Source: Bacteroidota bacterium
GTDB lineage: Bacteria > Bacteroidota > Bacteroidia > Flavobacteriales > Flavobacteriaceae
Direction: 5' to 3'
Assembly (NCBI GenBank): GCA_023457535.1
Contig: JAEWLN010000197.1
Coordinates: forward strand, 1-22,168
DNA length: 22,168 bases
A program made the translations under genes and the position numbers. The notes below the pieces were generated by a model. That model ran no database searches. It worked only from the letters and a program-made list of their open reading frames with translations, and was not told where the DNA came from. Below are positions 7,425 through 13,517 of this stretch, piece after piece (within the stretch, counting starts at the first letter, position 1; each line of letters opens with the position of its first letter).

Positions 7425-7943
7425 TTAGCAATTGTCTGTGGTGCGTCCGAAATAACGGTCGTCTTTATCGGTGCGTCCGCCGTCTTCGAGCGGGAATTCT
7501 TTGCGCATCGGGAACGAGACCATTTCGTCCATGTTCAGGATGCGTTTGAGCTGCGGATGGCCTTTGAAAACGATCCCGAAAAAATCGTACGTTTCGCGTT
7601 CCTGCCAGTTCGCGCTGGCAAACAAATGCGACACCGTATCGATTTCAGGATTTGGCCCGAGGTAACATTTGATGCGGATGCGCACATTGTCGATCCAGTT
7701 GTGCATGTGGTATACGACTGAAAACTGACGGTCTTTTTCTGCATCGGGAAAGTGCATGCCGCACAACGTGGTCAGAAAGTTAAACCTAAGCGTGGCATTG
7801 TCGCGTAAAAACGACATTACTTCTGAAATGGAACCTGATTCCACTTCAAAAGTAAGGATGTCGTGAATTTGCTGAAAGTCGCTGACCGCAGAACCAAACT
7901 GGTCTGTAAGGGTGTGCTGTATAACCGAATTTTCTAAAGCCAT
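7425..7943 (-). CDS. nuoC: NADH-quinone oxidoreductase subunit C (NuoC)
   Basis: The 30-kDa-type structural subunit of the peripheral arm, 172 residues. It is separate from NuoD, not fused as in E. coli. The diagnostic segment is ANWQERETYDFFGIVFKGHP at about residues 112-131, followed by LKRILNMDEMVSFPMRKEFP and a C-terminal tail with DKDDRYFGR. The ATG overlaps the nuoB stop by one base (TAATG at 7945-7941). No metal ligands are expected or seen. Confidence 0.95.
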   Translation of the reverse strand: MALENSVIQHTLTDQFGSAVSDFQQIHDILTFEVESGSISEVMSFLRDNATLRFNFLTTLCGMHFPDAEKDRQFSVVYHMHNWIDNVRIRIKCYLGPNPEIDTVSHLFASANWQERETYDFFGIVFKGHPQLKRILNMDEMVSFPMRKEFPLEDGGRTDKDDRYFGRTTDNC

Positions 7944-8494
7944 TACTTAATATTGTATGATGCGAGCAGTTCTGTATATTCCGGTGAGCTGCGCCGGCGT
8001 ACCGATTCGTTCTTGACCATATCCTGCAAACGCATGATGCCGTCGAGGATTTGCTCCGGCCTTGGCGGGCAGCCCGGCACGTAAACGTCTACCGGAATGA
8101 CTTTGTCGATGCCCTGCAATACCGAATAAGTGTCGAAGATTCCGCCTGAACACGCGCACGCGCCAACGGAGATGACCCATCTTGGTTCGGCCATCTGCTC
8201 GTATACCTGGCGCAGGATGGGTGCCATTTTCTTGGCGATCGTACCCATAACCAGCAGCATGTCGGCCTGGCGCGGCGAGAAACTCATACGCTCTGAACCA
8301 AATCGCGCCACATCGTAATGCGAAGCCATTGTGGCCATGAACTCAATGCCGCAGCACGAAGTCGCGAACGGCAACGGCCAAAGCGAATTGGCACGCGCAA
8401 GTCCTACGACATCGCTTAATTTGGTGGCAAAAAAGCCTTCGCCGGCGTATCCGGGAGGCGCTTCTGCATTGGTATTTATCTTTGATTCGCTCAT
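7943..8494 (-). CDS. nuoB: NADH-quinone oxidoreductase subunit B (NuoB), N2 cluster
   Basis: Carries the terminal [4Fe-4S] cluster N2, which reduces quinone at the interface with NuoD; 183 residues. The ligands are the tandem C47-C48 (ATSCCGIEFMAT), C113 (VGAC) and C142 (VPGCPPRPE). The spacings of 66 and 29 residues equal those of the E. coli protein. The ATG at 8494 is preceded by an 89-nt AT-rich gap after nuoA that can form hairpins; the stop overlaps the nuoC start. Confidence 0.97.
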   Translation of the reverse strand: MSESKINTNAEAPPGYAGEGFFATKLSDVVGLARANSLWPLPFATSCCGIEFMATMASHYDVARFGSERMSFSPRQADMLLVMGTIAKKMAPILRQVYEQMAEPRWVISVGACACSGGIFDTYSVLQGIDKVIPVDVYVPGCPPRPEQILDGIMRLQDMVKNESVRRRSSPEYTELLASYNIK

Positions 8495-8505
8495 TGTTTC
8501 AATAG

Positions 8506-8569
8506 TATAAATTTTGAATCCTAGATTTTAAATTGGAATCGCATCGCCATTCCCCAATTAAAATTTATA
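8506..8569. repeat. AT-rich inverted repeats in the nuoA-nuoB gap
   Basis: TATAAATTTT at 8506-8515 is exactly complementary to AAAATTTATA at 8560-8569. Inside it, ATTTTAAATTGG at 8525-8536 pairs, with one bulged base, with CCAATTAAAAT at 8554-8564. The right arms overlap by five bases, so the two stems compete. This fills most of the 89-nt nuoA-nuoB spacer. Either chance in AT-rich DNA or an mRNA structure ahead of nuoB is possible. Confidence 0.5.
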
Positions 8570-8583
8570 ATTTAAAATAATTG

Positions 8584-8949
8584 TCACTCCCACTCGAGTC
8601 CTTTTTTCTTGAGCACATAAAAGAATCCAACCAGCAACAAGCTAATGAAAATGCCCATTTTGATCAGGCCTTCCACGCCCATTTCGCGGAAATTGACCGC
8701 CCACGGATACATGAAAATGACCTCCACGTCGAACAAAACGAACAGGATGGCCACCAGGAAATATTTGACAGAGAACGGGATACGCGCATTTCCGACCGAC
8801 TCGATCCCGCATTCGAAGTTTTTGTCCTTGTTTTTGGAGCTGCGTTTGGGTCCGAGGAAGGACGAAACGATGATGGTCATGACCACAAATCCGACGGCGA
8901 GTCCCATCTGCATGACAATCGGTAGGTAATCGATTTGGCTGGTTTGCAT
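8584..8949 (-). CDS. nuoA: NADH-quinone oxidoreductase subunit A (NuoA)
   Basis: First gene of the operon; small membrane subunit (121 residues) with three hydrophobic helices at about residues 9-30, 62-82 and 93-113. Family motifs are the FECGIES loop, with its conserved Cys near residue 47, and the second-helix segment LFVLFDVEVIFMYPWAV with conserved acidic residues. The ATG at 8949 lies about 26 nt below the predicted transcription start and has no clear Shine-Dalgarno sequence, usual for the phylum. Confidence 0.95.
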   Translation of the reverse strand: MQTSQIDYLPIVMQMGLAVGFVVMTIIVSSFLGPKRSSKNKDKNFECGIESVGNARIPFSVKYFLVAILFVLFDVEVIFMYPWAVNFREMGVEGLIKMGIFISLLLVGFFYVLKKKGLEWE

Positions 8950-8981
8950 GGTGCTTTAGAATCTGGATTGAAATTGAACCA

Positions 8982-9011
8982 CAAAGATAACGCTAGGTAT
9001 TGAAATAGCAA
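8982..9011 (-). promoter_or_regulatory. Predicted nuo operon promoter (TTG-N19-TATCTTTG)
   Basis: On the minus strand a TTG (9011-9009) is followed after 19 nt by TATCTTTG (8989-8982), matching the Bacteroidota sigma-A pattern TTG / TAnnTTTG. The predicted start lies near 8975, leaving a leader of about 26 nt before nuoA. Confidence 0.7.
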
Positions 9012-9161
9012 CCCATTTTTACATTTTACCACCCACTACAACGTTGTAAACCGCTAATTTTTACTGATTATAAATAAGCGCAATTTCTTATTTAACGCGA
9101 CCAAAAATCCATTTCTGTTAACGTTTTTTCAATCGCCGCCGGAAAACACAAAATTTAACGC

Positions 9162-9190
9162 AAAAAAAAGCGCCCCGGTATCCGGAGCGC
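9162..9190 (-). terminator. Rho-independent terminator of the cold-shock gene
   Basis: Minus-strand reading: GCGCTCCGG, loop ATA, CCGGGGCGC, then eight T. The stem is nine pairs with one T-G wobble. It lies 34 nt after the csp stop and upstream of the nuo promoter, so it separates the two units. Confidence 0.9.
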
Positions 9191-9224
9191 CTGATGTTTC
9201 AAAGGCAACAAAAATAACACTATT

Positions 9225-9425
9225 TTAGTTTGAAAGTACGGTAACCTGCGCGGCTACTTTTCCTTTTCTTCCTTCTTCTTCCTCGTAGCTCACCTTGTCT
9301 CCTTCGCGGAGCTCCTCAGCTTTGATTCCGGTGGCGTGGACGAAGATGTCTTTTCCTGTCTCTTCGTCTGTAATGAATCCGTATCCTTTTGACTCATTGA
9401 AAAATTTTACTGTACCTGTGCGCAT
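9225..9425 (-). CDS. Cold-shock domain protein (CspA family)
   Basis: A 66-residue single cold-shock domain, a five-strand OB fold that binds single-stranded RNA or DNA and acts as an RNA chaperone. The start MRTGTVKFFNESKGYGFI contains the RNP1 motif KGYGFI (residues 13-18), followed by RNP2 DIFVH (26-30). The middle holds an acidic run (EEEEGRKGK), and the domain ends in AAQVTVL. It has its own promoter and a strong terminator, so it is monocistronic. The predicted leader is only about 27 nt, unlike the long thermosensing leader of E. coli cspA, so cold induction is not evident from sequence. Confidence 0.95.
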   Translation of the reverse strand: MRTGTVKFFNESKGYGFITDEETGKDIFVHATGIKAEELREGDKVSYEEEEGRKGKVAAQVTVLSN

Positions 9426-9458
9426 TGTAGTTGTAGTAATAAAAAGTTATAATTGTTA

Positions 9459-9487
9459 CAAATGTAAACTTTAAACTGACATAACAA
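9459..9487 (-). promoter_or_regulatory. Predicted csp promoter (TTG-N18-TACATTTG)
   Basis: Minus-strand TTG at 9487-9485 and TACATTTG at 9466-9459 are 18 nt apart, a very good match to the Bacteroidota promoter pattern. The expected start is near 9452, giving a leader of about 27 nt. Confidence 0.75.
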
Positions 9488-9499
9488 TGCACGGGTGTT

Positions 9500-9536
9500 A
9501 AAAAAATCTAAAAATTATTAAAATCTTTAAATTTTT
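9500..9536 (-). terminator. Weak AT-only terminator-like hairpin after aspS
   Basis: Minus-strand AAAAATT (9536-9530) can pair with AATTTTT (9516-9510), followed by a T-rich run to about 9500. It lacks G-C pairs, so it is a weak candidate for the aspS 3' end. Confidence 0.3.
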
Positions 9537-9556
9537 ATCAAATTCCTAAAAATTAT

Positions 9557-11308
9557 TTATTTCAAATCAATTTTTATATTTAATTCTTTCAATTGTGTAG
9601 CATCAATGGCCGATGGCGCATCAATCATCACATCGCGGCCCGAATTGTTCTTTGGGAATGCGATAAAATCGCGGATTGTTTCCTGTCCGCCCAAAATCGC
9701 TACCAGGCGGTCGAGTCCAAAAGCAAGTCCACCGTGGGGCGGCGCGCCATATTGGAACGCGTCCATCAGGAACCCAAACTGGTTTTTGGCTTCTTCGTCG
9801 CTGAACCCCAAATATTTGAACATCAGTTGCTGCGTGGCCTTGTCGTGGATACGTATCGAGCCGCCGCCTATTTCATTGCCGTTGAGCACCATGTCGTACG
9901 CATTGGCGCGCACTTTCCCGGGATCGGTTTCGAGCAGTTGCATGTCCTCTGGCTTGGGCGAGGTGAACGGATGGTGCATCGCATGCCATCTGCCCGATTC
10001 TTCGTCGCGTTCGAGCAGCGGAAAATCGACCACCCACAAAGGGGCAAATTCGTCCGGTTTTCTAAGGCCCAGACGCGTGGCCAGTTCCATGCGCAGCGCC
10101 GACAACTGCGTGCGGGTCTTATGGGTCGGGCCTGACAATACAAAAATCATATCCCCTGATTGGGCGCCGGTGGCCTCGGCCCAGTTCTTCAGATCGTCCT
10201 GGTCGTAGAATTTATCGACCGATGATTTAAATGTGCCGTCCTGATTGCATTTGACATATACCATTCCCGATGCCCCGATTTGCGGACGCCTGACCCATTC
10301 GATCAAAGCGTCTACCTCCTTGCGCGTCATCTCGCCACAACCCGGCGCAGCGATTCCCACGACGAGTTCCGCCGAATTGAATACGCCAAAATCCTTGTGT
10401 TGGGCCACCGCATTGAGCTCGCCGAATTCCATCTTAAAACGGATGTCCGGTTTGTCATTGCCGTAGGTTTTCATCGCGTGATCGTACGTCATGCGTGGGA
10501 ACTGCGCTACTTCCACGCCTTTGAGTTCCTTGAGCAAATGCCGTGTCAAACCTTCAAAAACATTCAGGATATCTTCCTGCTCAACAAAGGCCATTTCGCA
10601 GTCGATTTGCGTAAACTCGGGCTGGCGGTCGGCGCGCAGGTCTTCATCGCGGAAACACTTGACGATCTGGAAATATTTGTCCATGCCGCCCACCATCAAA
10701 AGTTGCTTGAACGTTTGCGGTGATTGCGGCAGAGCGTAAAACTGTCCTTCATTCATACGGCTCGGAACGACAAAATCGCGTGCGCCTTCCGGAGTGGATT
10801 TGATCAGGTAAGGCGTTTCAATCTCGCAAAACCCCTGGTCTGATAAAAAATTGCGCACTTCCATGGCCACCTTGTGCCGGAATAACAACGCGTTGCGCAC
10901 CGGGCCGCGCCGGATGTCGAGGTAGCGGTATTTCATGCGCAGTTCCTCTCCGCCGTCTGTATCGTCTTCGATCGTAAAGGGCGGGAGCAAGGCCGCGTTC
11001 AGGATATGAAGTTCGGTTACGAGCAGTTCGATGTCGCCCGTGGCCATATTCGGATTTTTGGACTCGCGTTCGATGACCGTTCCGGTAGCCTGGATCACAA
11101 ATTCGCGCCCGAGCGTTTTTGCGCGTTCAAAAACAGCTTTATCGGTGCGGCCCTCGTCAAAAACCAGCTGCGTGATGCCGTAGCGGTCGCGCAAATCGAC
11201 CCAGTTCATAAATCCTTTGTCGCGTGATCTCTGGACCCAGCCCGCAAGCGTGACGGTTTGGTTGACGTGCGAAATATTGAGTTCGCCGCAGTGGTGGCTT
11301 CTGTACAT
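9557..11308 (-). CDS. aspS: Aspartyl-tRNA synthetase (AspRS), bacterial type
   Basis: Charges tRNA-Asp with aspartate in the cytoplasm; class II synthetase of 583 residues, the usual bacterial length (about 590). The N-terminal OB-fold anticodon-binding domain covers about residues 1-110 (VTLAGWVQRSRDKG). The catalytic core shows PQSPQTFKQLLMVGGMDKYF, motif 2 in the segment FRDEDLRADRQPEFTQID, and motif 3 GLAFGLDRLVAILGG near the C-terminus. Between motifs 2 and 3, roughly residues 290-420, lies the GAD insertion domain typical of bacterial AspRS, which supports bacterial rather than archaeal type. The ATG at 11308 has a short AT-rich upstream region; the gene ends 131 nt before csp. Confidence 0.98.
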   Translation of the reverse strand: MYRSHHCGELNISHVNQTVTLAGWVQRSRDKGFMNWVDLRDRYGITQLVFDEGRTDKAVFERAKTLGREFVIQATGTVIERESKNPNMATGDIELLVTELHILNAALLPPFTIEDDTDGGEELRMKYRYLDIRRGPVRNALLFRHKVAMEVRNFLSDQGFCEIETPYLIKSTPEGARDFVVPSRMNEGQFYALPQSPQTFKQLLMVGGMDKYFQIVKCFRDEDLRADRQPEFTQIDCEMAFVEQEDILNVFEGLTRHLLKELKGVEVAQFPRMTYDHAMKTYGNDKPDIRFKMEFGELNAVAQHKDFGVFNSAELVVGIAAPGCGEMTRKEVDALIEWVRRPQIGASGMVYVKCNQDGTFKSSVDKFYDQDDLKNWAEATGAQSGDMIFVLSGPTHKTRTQLSALRMELATRLGLRKPDEFAPLWVVDFPLLERDEESGRWHAMHHPFTSPKPEDMQLLETDPGKVRANAYDMVLNGNEIGGGSIRIHDKATQQLMFKYLGFSDEEAKNQFGFLMDAFQYGAPPHGGLAFGLDRLVAILGGQETIRDFIAFPKNNSGRDVMIDAPSAIDATQLKELNIKIDLK

Positions 11309-11324
11309 CGTGGAAAATTTTGCG

Positions 11325-11332
11325 CAAATTTA
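11325..11332 (-). promoter_or_regulatory. Possible aspS -7 element (TAAATTTG)
   Basis: Minus-strand TAAATTTG fits TAnnTTTG and lies 16 nt before the aspS ATG. The nearest upstream TTG is only 12 nt away, which is too close, so the -33 element is unclear and the leader would be very short. Confidence 0.35.
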
Positions 11333-11373
11333 ATGGATAAATGTCAAATATTTTGTCGAATTTTATTTTAATT

Positions 11374-11462
11374 GGGGCGTTGCCTGCGGCCGCGCTGTAC
11401 GCTATATCTTTTGTTCTGCTTCGCGCCACAAAAGGATGCCGCTTCCATCGCTAACGCGGGCA
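11374..11462 (+). repeat. Palindromic dispersed repeat, copy B
   Basis: Best preserved copy. Central stem CTTTTGT (11408-11414) / ACAAAAG (11428-11434) with a 13-nt loop; an outer GGGCGTTGC .. GCTAACGC pairing closes the element. It shares GCTATATCTTTTG and AAAAGGATGCCGCT with copy A, and GCTAACGC plus the stem with copy C. It lies between the aspS promoter and the decayed oxidoreductase gene. Confidence 0.8.
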
Positions 11463-11522
11463 TGTCCTTCTCAGGTTGCCCGTTCTCATCAGAAAAATAT
11501 AGTTACCCAACAAGCCGACCTT

Positions 11523-12337
11523 ATGATCAAAATCCGCTGTACTTTATGGTTTGTTTTCTGACTTGTGGCCCAGGGGTAAACCAAGCTATCGGTTAAGGTG
11601 CAAAACGGCCACGGCGATTCGGTCGTGATTTGTAACCAAAGCCAGGGGTTCAGGCAGGTTTTGCGTTCCAAAGGGTCCCGGTTCGAGCTCACTTTCACGC
11701 CTGGGGAGACCTCTTTTTATTTGATGCATGGAGGTGAATGGGTACAATTGTTCCTCAAAAAGGATTATGATCTGGCCATTACTTTCGATGGGCAAAAAGT
11801 GCTTCAGGCGATTCAATTTGAAGGTAAAAGGGCCGATGAAAATAATTTTCTTGCCCGATACGACAACGATCTAAGTCAATTCAGCAAAGCCAGCGCCTTT
11901 TACCAAACCAGCCGCAATTATGCGGGATGGCGGCGCGTGTTCGAAGCGCGTTTGCCGGAGCTTGATAGGCAAATGAAAGCTTTGGGGTTTGAACGGGAAT
12001 TTATCAAGCTGATGCATGCGCGCGAGGCCGAAGCCGACGAGGGTTACAAAGACGTATTTCGCGAGATCGGGGTGCTCAGGGACCAGGCCCTGCCCATTGA
12101 CATGAAAGGAAAACCCGCACCGCCATTTGACTATGAAAACAGCCAGGACGGCTCGCCAAGTTGTCGGATTTAAAAGGCAAATATGTTTTCGTCGATTTGT
12201 GGGCGACGTGGTGCAAGCCGCGGGCCATTCCACATTTTATATTGATAGCGCCCAACGGGATTGTTCTGGATCCGCAGGCGTTGTATCCTTCTGACGCGAA
12301 TCTGGTCAGGCAACTCGATGCGTTATTGTTGCGTTAG
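11523..12337 (+). pseudogene. Decayed TlpA-like thiol-disulfide oxidoreductase
   Basis: Reading from ATG 11523 gives a short signal-like start (MIKIRCTLWFVF) broken by in-frame TGA at 11559 and TAA at 11577. The same frame then stays open to 12173. That body resembles the N-terminal domain of Bacteroidota TlpA/AhpC-type exported proteins (GETSFYLMHGGEWVQLFLKK, later KGKPAPPFDYEN). Near 12160 a one-base loss shifts the frame; the next frame continues LSDLKGKYVFVDLWATWCKP and jumps straight to AIPHFILIAPNGIVLDP, ending at TAG 12335. The normal CxxC active site needs a second Cys and about 60 more residues before the cis-Pro region, so a deletion is inferred. Four lesions make a functional product very unlikely. 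A GTG-started ORF at 11598-12173 could be called by gene finders but lacks the export signal and the thioredoxin core. Confidence 0.85.
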
Positions 12338-12407
12338 CGGTAGCAGCGGCAGCCTTTTGTGCAGTTTACGGAACAAAAGCTACAGCGGATGACGCGGCCG
12401 CGCCCGC
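12331..12407 (-). repeat. Palindromic dispersed repeat, copy C (reverse orientation)
   Basis: Read on the minus strand it gives CTTTTGT .. ACAAAAG (stem halves at 12379-12373 and 12360-12354, 12-nt loop), then GGCTGCCGCT and CCGCTAACGC, matching copy B with several substitutions. It begins inside the last codons of the pseudogene, so copies B and C face each other around the decayed gene. Confidence 0.7.
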
Positions 12408-12553
12408 AAAACGCAATTTTTAGAATTTACGGCCAAGCGCGGCAACGCCCTGATGATGAACGTTACTAACGTTTTTTGGATTTTCCAATGTTAAGTTTTG
12501 ACCCAATGTTACCAAATTGTTAAGCGAAAGTTTTTTTAATGTAAATTCTTCGC

Positions 12554-12561
12554 TACATTTG
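12554..12561 (+). promoter_or_regulatory. Predicted -7 element (TACATTTG) of the MORN-protein gene
   Basis: TACATTTG fits TAnnTTTG and sits 31 nt before the ATG at 12593. A T-run ending at 12537 lies 16 nt upstream and can serve as the -33 region. The preceding stretch 12408-12553 holds no gene that I can see. Confidence 0.6.
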
Positions 12562-12592
12562 TTCGGATTAAACGGTTAAAACCTACGACATT

Positions 12593-12940
12593 ATGAAAAA
12601 GTACTTTATGATGGGAGCGATGCTGTTGTCAGGGATGATTTCGGCACATACGATAGAACCTAAGCTCGAGGCTTACGGCAAGCTGGTCAAAGCGACGTAT
12701 TATCATGAAAACGGGCGCGTGCAGCAAACCGGATTCTTTAAAGACGGCAAGCTCGAAGGCCAATGGGTTTCCTACGATGCCAACGGCGCCAAAACGGCCG
12801 CAGGGGAATATTCAGCCGGTGAAAAGACCGGAACCTGGGTGTTTTTTGGCCCAAATACGCTGGCTGAAGTGAGTTACAAAAACAACAAAATCGAATCGGT
12901 CAAGAACTGGAAGCAGGAAGCGGTGGTCCACAGAAACTGA
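12593..12940 (+). CDS. Small secreted protein with MORN-type repeats
   Basis: 115 residues. An N-terminal signal peptide (MKKYFMMGAMLLSGMISAHT) suggests export. The rest contains about two to three MORN_2-like units with the pattern Y..NG....G.F.DGK..G.W..YD.NG: YYHENGRVQQTGFFKDGKLE at about residues 36-55, then GQWVSYDANGAKTAAGEYSA and GEKTGTWVFF. Such units occur in the YwqK family and in many flavobacterial exported proteins. From memory, close homologues are sometimes named nicotinic acid mononucleotide adenylyltransferase; nothing here resembles that enzyme (no HxGH nucleotide-binding motif). Function unknown. It has its own promoter and ends at a hairpin shared with the convergent neighbour. 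Confidence 0.85.
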   Translation: MKKYFMMGAMLLSGMISAHTIEPKLEAYGKLVKATYYHENGRVQQTGFFKDGKLEGQWVSYDANGAKTAAGEYSAGEKTGTWVFFGPNTLAEVSYKNNKIESVKNWKQEAVVHRN

Positions 12941-12953
12941 TTCCTAAAAAAAG

Positions 12954-12983
12954 AAAGCCTGCATTAACCGCAGGCTTTTTTGT
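12954..12983. terminator. Shared (bidirectional) terminator hairpin
   Basis: AAAGCCTGC (12954-12962), loop ATTAACC, GCAGGCTTT (12970-12978) followed by more T. An A-run precedes the left arm (from 12946), so the minus transcript also ends in a T-run. It sits between convergent genes ending at 12940 and 13000. Confidence 0.85.
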
Positions 12984-12999
12984 TTTTTGGATTCCCCAA

Positions 13000-13425
13000 T
13001 CAAGCACCGGCGTCGAATTCAATCATCCACTCGATGCCGAATTTATCGCGGAACATGCCAAAATAGCTACCCCACGGACTTTCGTTCATCGGCACTTCGA
13101 TGGTGCCATCCTGTGAGAGCGCGGTGAATAATTTGTCGGCTTCTTCGCGGCTTTGCGTGCTGACCGAGATTTTGGACCGGTTCTCCATTTCGTTGACCGG
13201 GCCCATGAATTCAGGAACGTCGTTCCCGATCAGTATATTCGGGCCGATGGGCAATGCGATGTGCATGATCTTTTCTGCTTCGTGCTCAGAAACCTTAAAG
13301 TGTTCGCCCGCCAGGTCCCTGAACCGGACGATTTTTGAAAACGTACCGCCAAACGCGGACTGGTAGAACGCAAACGCCTCCTGTGCGTTGCCGTTGAAAT
13401 TAACCGATGGATTGATCGTTGCCAT
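13000..13425 (-). CDS. VOC-superfamily protein, PhnB-like
   Basis: 141 residues, a cytosolic protein of the vicinal-oxygen-chelate fold in the PhnB/YjdN branch often labelled 3-demethylubiquinone-9 3-methyltransferase-like. Visible features are the N-terminal strand with NPSVNFNGNAQEAFAFYQSA, a middle part HIALPIGPNILIGNDVPEF, and the signature near the C-terminus ESPWGSYFGMFRDKFGIEWM. The PhnB-like members usually have no proven enzymatic role; substrate cannot be read from the sequence. Single-gene unit, convergent with the MORN gene, with a predicted promoter at 13442-13449. Confidence 0.88.
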   Translation of the reverse strand: MATINPSVNFNGNAQEAFAFYQSAFGGTFSKIVRFRDLAGEHFKVSEHEAEKIMHIALPIGPNILIGNDVPEFMGPVNEMENRSKISVSTQSREEADKLFTALSQDGTIEVPMNESPWGSYFGMFRDKFGIEWMIEFDAGA

Positions 13426-13441
13426 AATTCAATAATTTACC

Positions 13442-13449
13442 CAAAGGTA
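13442..13449 (-). promoter_or_regulatory. Predicted -7 element (TACCTTTG) of the VOC gene
   Basis: Minus-strand TACCTTTG lies 16 nt before the ATG at 13425; a TTT triplet 18 nt further upstream is an acceptable -33 region. The leader would be about 10 nt. Confidence 0.5.
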
Positions 13450-13517
13450 CCATTATGTACGGCGTTTAAATTGGGTAAAATGCGTAAAATCAAATGGTTG
13501 TTTGCGACATTTTGTGG

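Noticed and set aside
7408..7431. TTG start for nuoD at 7431
   Set aside because: An ATG at 7407 gives a normal N-terminus without overlapping nuoC; TTG starts need stronger support.
11598..12173. Intact 191-residue gene starting at GTG
   Set aside because: Homology continues upstream through two nonsense codons to a signal-like start and downstream in another frame, so it is part of a pseudogene.
11374..12407. Complete mobile element bounded by inverted repeats
   Set aside because: The interior has no transposase or integrase and its gene resembles an ordinary chromosomal TlpA-like protein; I see no target-site duplication.
12459..12478. Terminator built of two AACGTT copies followed by T
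   Set aside because: A six-pair stem with a 3-nt loop and mostly AT pairs is weak, and no functional gene upstream needs it.
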